Shown here: positions 59,763 to 64,000 of the stretch, piece by piece | Layout: every line of letters begins with the position of its first letter | How positions within the stretch are numbered: the stretch's first letter is position 1 | Origin: Asaia sp. W19 | Lineage (GTDB): Bacteria > Pseudomonadota > Alphaproteobacteria > Acetobacterales > Acetobacteraceae | Length of the DNA: 64,000 bases | Direction: 5' to 3' | NCBI RefSeq assembly: GCF_003994335.1 | Contig: NZ_PNQZ01000043.1 | Location: 1-64,000, forward strand | The notes under the pieces: generated by a model | The model's database searches: none | What the model was told of the DNA's origin: nothing | What the model saw: the letters and a program-made list of their open reading frames with translations, nothing else | Made by a program: the position numbers and the translations under genes

Positions 59763-62414
59763 ATGACCACACCGATCCACAACACCACCACAAATGAGCT
59801 GCGCAGCGCGTTTCTGAAGTATTTCGGAGACCAGGGCCACAAGATCGTTCCTTCAGCACCGCTGGTGCCTCAGAACGACCCGACCCTGCTCTTCACCAAT
59901 GCTGGCATGGTGCCGTTCAAGAACGTGTTCACAGGGCAGGAAACCCGCCCCTATACCCGAGCGACCACGGCTCAGAAGGTCGTGCGCGCGGGTGGCAAGC
60001 ATAATGATCTGGACAATGTCGGCTACACGGCTCGCCATCTGACCTTTTTCGAAATGCTCGGCAATTTCTCCTTCGGCGATTATTTCAAGGCCGATGCGAT
60101 CGAGTTTGCCTGGAATCTCCTGACCAAGGGCTATGGCCTGCCGAAAGAGAAGCTCCTCGCCACGGTCTATGCCGAGGATGAGGAAGCAGCCGGTCTGTGG
60201 CGCAAGATCGCTGGCCTGCCCGAAGAGAAGATCATTCGAATCCCGACTTCCGACAATTTCTGGCGCATGGGCGATACCGGCCCTTGTGGCCCCTGCTCGG
60301 AAATCTTCTTTGATCACGGACCCGATGTCTGGGGTGGCCCGCCGGGCTCGCCCGAGGAAGACGGGGATCGCTTCGTCGAGATCTGGAATCTCGTCTTCAT
60401 GCAGTACCTTGAAGGGCCTCCGGGCACGCGCGCGCCGCTGCCGCGCCCCTCGATCGATACGGGTATGGGGCTCGAACGCTTTGCCGCCGTCATGCAGGGC
60501 AAGCGCGATGTCTATGACACCGACGTGCTGCGCAGCTTGGTCGAAGCGACCGCTAATGCACTCAGCACCGACCCCGATGGCGCGCTGCGGGCGAGCCATC
60601 GCGTTGTGGCCGATCATCTGCGCTCGACCGCCTTCCTGATTGCCGATGGCGTCATGCCGTCCAAGGATGGGCGTGGCTATGTGCTGCGTCGTATCATGCG
60701 CCGTGCCATGCGCCATTTGCAGCGCCTGGGCGCGACCGAGCCGGTATTCTATCGCCTGCTCCCCGCACTGATCCGCCAGATGGGTTCGGCCTATCCCGAA
60801 CTGGTCCAGCATCAGGCGCTCATCGCCGAAACCATGAAGGGTGAGGAAGAACGCTTCACCGCCCTGCTTGAGCGCGGCATGTCGCTGCTCGAAGACGAGA
60901 CCGCCCGTGTGGCTGAGGGCGGTGCCCTGCCGGGCGACGTTGCCTTCAAGCTGTATGATACGTTTGGCTTCCCGCTTGACCTGACCCAGGATGCGCTGCG
61001 CGAACAGGGCCGCACGGTCGACGTGACCGGGTTCGAAGCCGCCATGGCCGAGCAGCGCGCCCGTGCGCGCGCGGCATGGGTCGGTTCAGGCGATGCTGCG
61101 GCGGAGACCATCTGGTTCGACGCGCGGGAGCGCTTCGGCGCCTCGGAGTTCCTGGGCTATAACTCGGAAAAGGCCGATGCCGAGATCGTTCTGATTGCGA
61201 AGGCCGGTGTCGAGAGCGAGAGCGCCACAGCGGGCGACGAGATCGCCATCCTGCTGAACCAGACCCCCTTCTATGGCGAAAGCGGTGGACAGGTGGGCGA
61301 TCATGGCGTGCTGGTCGGTGAGAATCTGCGGATCGAGATCACTGACACCCAGAAGCGCAATGGCGATCTGCTGGTGCATTATGGCCGCGTACTCGAAGGC
61401 ACCGTATGCCCCGGCACTTCGGTCACAGCCGAGATCGACCATACAAGGCGCCAGGCCGTGCGCGGGCATCACTCCGCAACCCACCTGCTTCATGAGGCCC
61501 TGCGTCGCCAGCTGGGTGATCATGTCGCCCAGAAGGGCAGTCTGAACGCGCCGGAGCGCCTGCGCTTCGACGTGTCGCAGCCGCGCCCCATTACGGCCGA
61601 GGAACTGGCTCTGGTCGAGCGCGAGGTGAATGCCCGCATTCGCGAGAACAGCGCCGTCGAAACGCGCATCATGACGCCCGAGACCGCCGTAGCCGAGGGC
61701 GCAATGGCGTTGTTCGGCGAGAAATACGGCGACGAGGTCCGTGTGGTCTCCATGGGGCTGGGCGATGACACGCGCGGCGCCTACTCGATCGAACTTTGCG
61801 GCGGTACGCATGTGGGCCGCACAGGCGAGATCGGGCCATTCCGTATCGTGTCGGAAAGCGGCGTCTCGGCCGGTGTGCGTCGTATTGAAGCCGTTTGCGG
61901 CGTTGCGGCCGACCGCCTCGCGATCGAAGCCGATGAACGCCTGCGTCGCATAGCCGATCTGCTGAAGGCCACCGTGGCCGAAGCGCCTGACCGCCTCGCC
62001 GCGCTCGTGGAAGAGCGTCGCGCGCTCGAGCGACAGGTTTCGGAACTTCAAAAGCGCCTCGCCACCGGTCAGGCAGATTCCGCCAGCGAGACCATCAATG
62101 GCGTGACCTTCGTTCCGCGTGATCTGGGCGATGTGGCGCCGCGCGAACTCAAGAACATGGCTGAAGCCATTACAAAGCAGATCGGAAGCGGCGTCGTGGC
62201 GCTGATCTCGACGGCTGAGGGCAAGGGCAGCGTGGTCGTGGCGGTCACAAAGGACCTGAATGATCGCTTCAATGCCGTTGACCTGGTGCGCCTTGCTTCG
62301 GCTGAAATGGGCGGCAAGGGCGGTGGTGGCCGCCCCGATATGGCCCAGGCCGGCGGGCCGCAGCCGAATAGCGACGCCGTGTTCGATTCACTCAGAAAAA
62401 CGCTCTCTGCCTGA
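59763..62414 (+). CDS. alaS: Alanyl-tRNA synthetase
   Basis: 883 residues from the ATG at 59763, the start that matches the family ([21 protein letters not shown]). Charges tRNA-Ala. The class II catalytic core has [17 protein letters not shown] and [20 protein letters not shown], with [17 protein letters not shown] following. The editing domain shows [12 protein letters not shown] and [13 protein letters not shown] with Zn-binding His and Cys. The C-Ala domain ends [16 protein letters not shown]. All domains present. Confidence 0.98.
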   Translation: MTTPIHNTTTNELRSAFLKYFGDQGHKIVPSAPLVPQNDPTLLFTNAGMVPFKNVFTGQETRPYTRATTAQKVVRAGGKHNDLDNVGYTARHLTFFEMLGNFSFGDYFKADAIEFAWNLLTKGYGLPKEKLLATVYAEDEEAAGLWRKIAGLPEEKIIRIPTSDNFWRMGDTGPCGPCSEIFFDHGPDVWGGPPGSPEEDGDRFVEIWNLVFMQYLEGPPGTRAPLPRPSIDTGMGLERFAAVMQGKRDVYDTDVLRSLVEATANALSTDPDGALRASHRVVADHLRSTAFLIADGVMPSKDGRGYVLRRIMRRAMRHLQRLGATEPVFYRLLPALIRQMGSAYPELVQHQALIAETMKGEEERFTALLERGMSLLEDETARVAEGGALPGDVAFKLYDTFGFPLDLTQDALREQGRTVDVTGFEAAMAEQRARARAAWVGSGDAAAETIWFDARERFGASEFLGYNSEKADAEIVLIAKAGVESESATAGDEIAILLNQTPFYGESGGQVGDHGVLVGENLRIEITDTQKRNGDLLVHYGRVLEGTVCPGTSVTAEIDHTRRQAVRGHHSATHLLHEALRRQLGDHVAQKGSLNAPERLRFDVSQPRPITAEELALVEREVNARIRENSAVETRIMTPETAVAEGAMALFGEKYGDEVRVVSMGLGDDTRGAYSIELCGGTHVGRTGEIGPFRIVSESGVSAGVRRIEAVCGVAADRLAIEADERLRRIADLLKATVAEAPDRLAALVEERRALERQVSELQKRLATGQADSASETINGVTFVPRDLGDVAPRELKNMAEAITKQIGSGVVALISTAEGKGSVVVAVTKDLNDRFNAVDLVRLASAEMGGKGGGGRPDMAQAGGPQPNSDAVFDSLRKTLSA

Positions 62415-62496
62415 GCGATCATGACAAAGGGTGAACCATGTCGTTATGGCATGGACACCTAATCAAAAGCGCGGCATCGAAGGCATCTGAGTTCAA

Positions 62497-62526
62497 GCTG
62501 TTGCACTAATACAGCAGTGCAACAGC
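62497..62526 (+). promoter_or_regulatory. Perfect 11-bp inverted repeat before the carbonic anhydrase gene
   Basis: GCTGTTGCACT (62497-62507) and AGTGCAACAGC (62516-62526) with an 8-base loop, ending 21 bases before the ATG. No T tract follows, so an operator or 5' leader stem-loop is more likely than an alaS terminator. Confidence 0.65.
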
Positions 62527-62547
62527 AATCCTTCAGATGAGGTCTCG

Positions 62548-63222
62548 ATGAAGAGTGAAATCGAAAACAGCCTGATTGCCCTGCTCAAGGGCGTGCAGCA
62601 TTTCGACGACGAAGTCTACGAAGAGCATCGCGAGCTTTTCGAAAGTCTTGCCGATGGCCAGTCGCCTTCCACCCTGTTCATCACCTGCTCCGATAGCCGT
62701 ATCAACCCGAGCATGATCACCCAGACTGCGCCGGGTGACCTGTTCATTGTGCGCAATGTCGGCAATATCGTCCCGCCGCATGGCGAAATGCTCGGTGCGG
62801 TTTCCTCCGCCATTGAATACGCCGTGCTCGTGCTCAAGGTTAAGCATATCGTTGTTTGTGGTCACTCGAATTGTGGCGCGATGGGCGCCTTGTGCGATCT
62901 GAACAACCCGAAATTCGATGCGATGCCCACAGTAGCGCGTTGGCTGCGTAATGCCGAAGCAGCTCGCGCCGCTCTCGGCCCGCTGAAGGCCGAAGACGCG
63001 GGGCCGGAAACTGTCAAGGAACTGGCCCAGCAGAACGTACTGCTTCAGCTCGCCCATCTGCGCACCCATCCAGCCGTGGTCGGGGCCTTGGCCGCGGGCG
63101 AAATCGCCCTTCAGGGCTGGTTCTACGATATCGGCTCGGGTCAGGTCGTCGTGATCGACGAGCAGACCCGTCAGGAGCGCACGGTGCGCGATGTTCTGAG
63201 CGGTCTTGGCGTCCAGGCCTGA
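62548..63222 (+). CDS. can: Beta-class carbonic anhydrase
   Basis: 224 residues. Interconverts CO2 and bicarbonate, needed for carboxylation at ambient CO2. Zinc ligands Cys47 (CSDSR at 47-51, with the Asp49/Arg51 dyad), His106 and Cys109 (GHSNCGA) are all present, and RNVGNIVPP and GWFYDI complete the signature. Cytosolic dimer or tetramer expected. GAGG lies just before the ATG. Its 3' end overlaps the next gene by 17 bases, and a strong inverted repeat precedes it. Confidence 0.97.
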   Translation: MKSEIENSLIALLKGVQHFDDEVYEEHRELFESLADGQSPSTLFITCSDSRINPSMITQTAPGDLFIVRNVGNIVPPHGEMLGAVSSAIEYAVLVLKVKHIVVCGHSNCGAMGALCDLNNPKFDAMPTVARWLRNAEAARAALGPLKAEDAGPETVKELAQQNVLLQLAHLRTHPAVVGALAAGEIALQGWFYDIGSGQVVVIDEQTRQERTVRDVLSGLGVQA

Positions 63223-64000
63223 TTGGCTTCTGGGGCTGCTTCTGGCTGTCTGGGTCTTGGCCCCGTCAGCCGAAGCGTCTCCCCTCAAGATTGCCACATG
63301 GAATCTTGACTGGCTGATCCTGCCTGCCTCAGCGCGAGCGGACCTGCCTCCCAATATTCCCTCTCGTTCAGGCAGGGACTGGGCCGCCCTCACCGCGGAG
63401 GCGGCGCGTCTCGATGCGGATATCATCGCAGTCCAGGAAGTCGCCAATGAGGCTGCGCTCGCGCAACTCTTCCCGCCCCTGCTCTATCATCTCGTCCTGA
63501 GCCATGCGCCCATTGCGCAGAATCTCGGCCTCGCTCTCCGCGCGCCATGGCACGTGGTGGACCAGCACGAACTCCGCGCGCTTGACCGCTCTCCCCTGCG
63601 TGGAGGTCACGCCCTGAGACCGGGTCTTGATGTCGTCCTCAGTGATGGGAGCTATCGGCTCCGCCTCCTGGTGATCCATCTCAAATCCGGCTGCTGGGAG
63701 CGCAGCTGGACCGAGAACCATCATGCCTGTCCTGTGCTGCGCGAGCAGATCGCCATCCTGTCGGACTGGATCGCCGAGCGCGAAGACGAGGGCGAGGCCT
63801 ATGCGATTATCGGTGATTTCAACCGCCGACTCACCCTGCAGGATCCGTATTACCGCGCCCTGGTCGATGCGGCGCAGCCTCTTCTGGTCACTTCCGGGCT
63901 GGCCAGCCCCTGCGAAGGGGGCAGCTATTTCATCGATCACATTCTGCTCGGAGGGCAGGCCCGGAACTGGCTCATTCCCGGCAGCCTGCGCGTGATGCTC
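63206..64000 (+). CDS. Exported endonuclease/exonuclease/phosphatase-family protein, 3' end cut off
   Basis: 265 codons to the window edge, no stop reached. The TTG at 63206 is the likely start: it begins a signal peptide (WLLGLLLAVWVLAPSAEA) and has GAGCGG upstream. The mature part has the DNase I-like fold marks: LKIATWNLDWL, IIAVQEVAN with the metal-binding Glu, LVIHLKSG, IIGDFNRR, and YFIDHILLGG with the catalytic Asp-His. Exported members are nucleases or phosphodiesterases and can serve phosphate scavenging. Overlaps the can gene by 17 bases, so it is likely co-translated. Confidence 0.85.
   Translation, partial: MASRPDWLLGLLLAVWVLAPSAEASPLKIATWNLDWLILPASARADLPPNIPSRSGRDWAALTAEAARLDADIIAVQEVANEAALAQLFPPLLYHLVLSHAPIAQNLGLALRAPWHVVDQHELRALDRSPLRGGHALRPGLDVVLSDGSYRLRLLVIHLKSGCWERSWTENHHACPVLREQIAILSDWIAEREDEGEAYAIIGDFNRRLTLQDPYYRALVDAAQPLLVTSGLASPCEGGSYFIDHILLGGQARNWLIPGSLRVML

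Overview
The window reads as a chromosomal segment of an acetic acid bacterium (Alphaproteobacteria, Acetobacteraceae). The reasons are its high-GC, tightly packed genes, complete Entner-Doudoroff genes (edd-eda), an acetate kinase-phosphoketolase pair, a polyol ABC transporter linked to an FGGY kinase and a polyol-type dehydrogenase, TonB receptors, and a DHA2-type tripartite efflux pump. An Asaia/Gluconobacter-like genus is plausible, but the sequence alone does not prove it. No rRNA, tRNA, insertion sequence, prophage or CRISPR array was found. It looks like core and metabolic genome rather than a mobile island.

Layout. 0-9 kb: thiamine thiazole genes (start of thiS, thiO), amino-sugar genes (glmU-glmS), gph, a DUF3108 exported protein translated from the end of gyrB, gyrB, and a Tat-signal SDR. 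10-18.3 kb: clpB, a glycosyltransferase with a discoidin-like tail, an AGE-family sugar isomerase, an exported two-repeat protein, and purH. 18.4-23.5 kb: a YdjM-like membrane hydrolase and a three-gene efflux operon. 23.5-35 kb: edd-eda diverging from a TonB receptor, then a polyol/pentulose cassette (kinase, two permeases, ATPase, SDR) that has no solute-binding protein gene. 35-44.8 kb: a GST, the ackA-xfp-HAD phosphatase operon, a DEAD-box helicase with a structured leader, a nitroreductase, and metX-metW. 45-53 kb: a 1245-residue multidomain glycosyltransferase, a frameshifted moaB, NAD kinase, an amidase and an MFS transporter. 53-59 kb: a small unknown protein and a translationally coupled operon of TonB receptor, APH-fold kinase and PnuC-like transporter behind a Fur-box-like palindrome, then a decayed SDR pseudogene. 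59-64 kb: GtrA, alaS, a beta-carbonic anhydrase preceded by a perfect 11-bp inverted repeat, and the start of an exported endonuclease/phosphatase-family protein cut by the window edge.

How the genes fit together. Periplasmic polyol oxidation is typical of these bacteria. The cassette here would import polyols, oxidise them and phosphorylate the pentulose or hexulose. Edd/Eda and phosphoketolase/acetate kinase then supply two routes from sugar phosphates to pyruvate and to acetyl-phosphate, acetate and ATP. The most distinctive unit is the TonB-APH kinase-PnuC operon at 54.1-58.3 kb. Its three parts match a complete outer membrane-to-cytoplasm capture-and-trap route for a vitamin-like substrate, with thiamine or a nicotinamide riboside relative as the best guesses.
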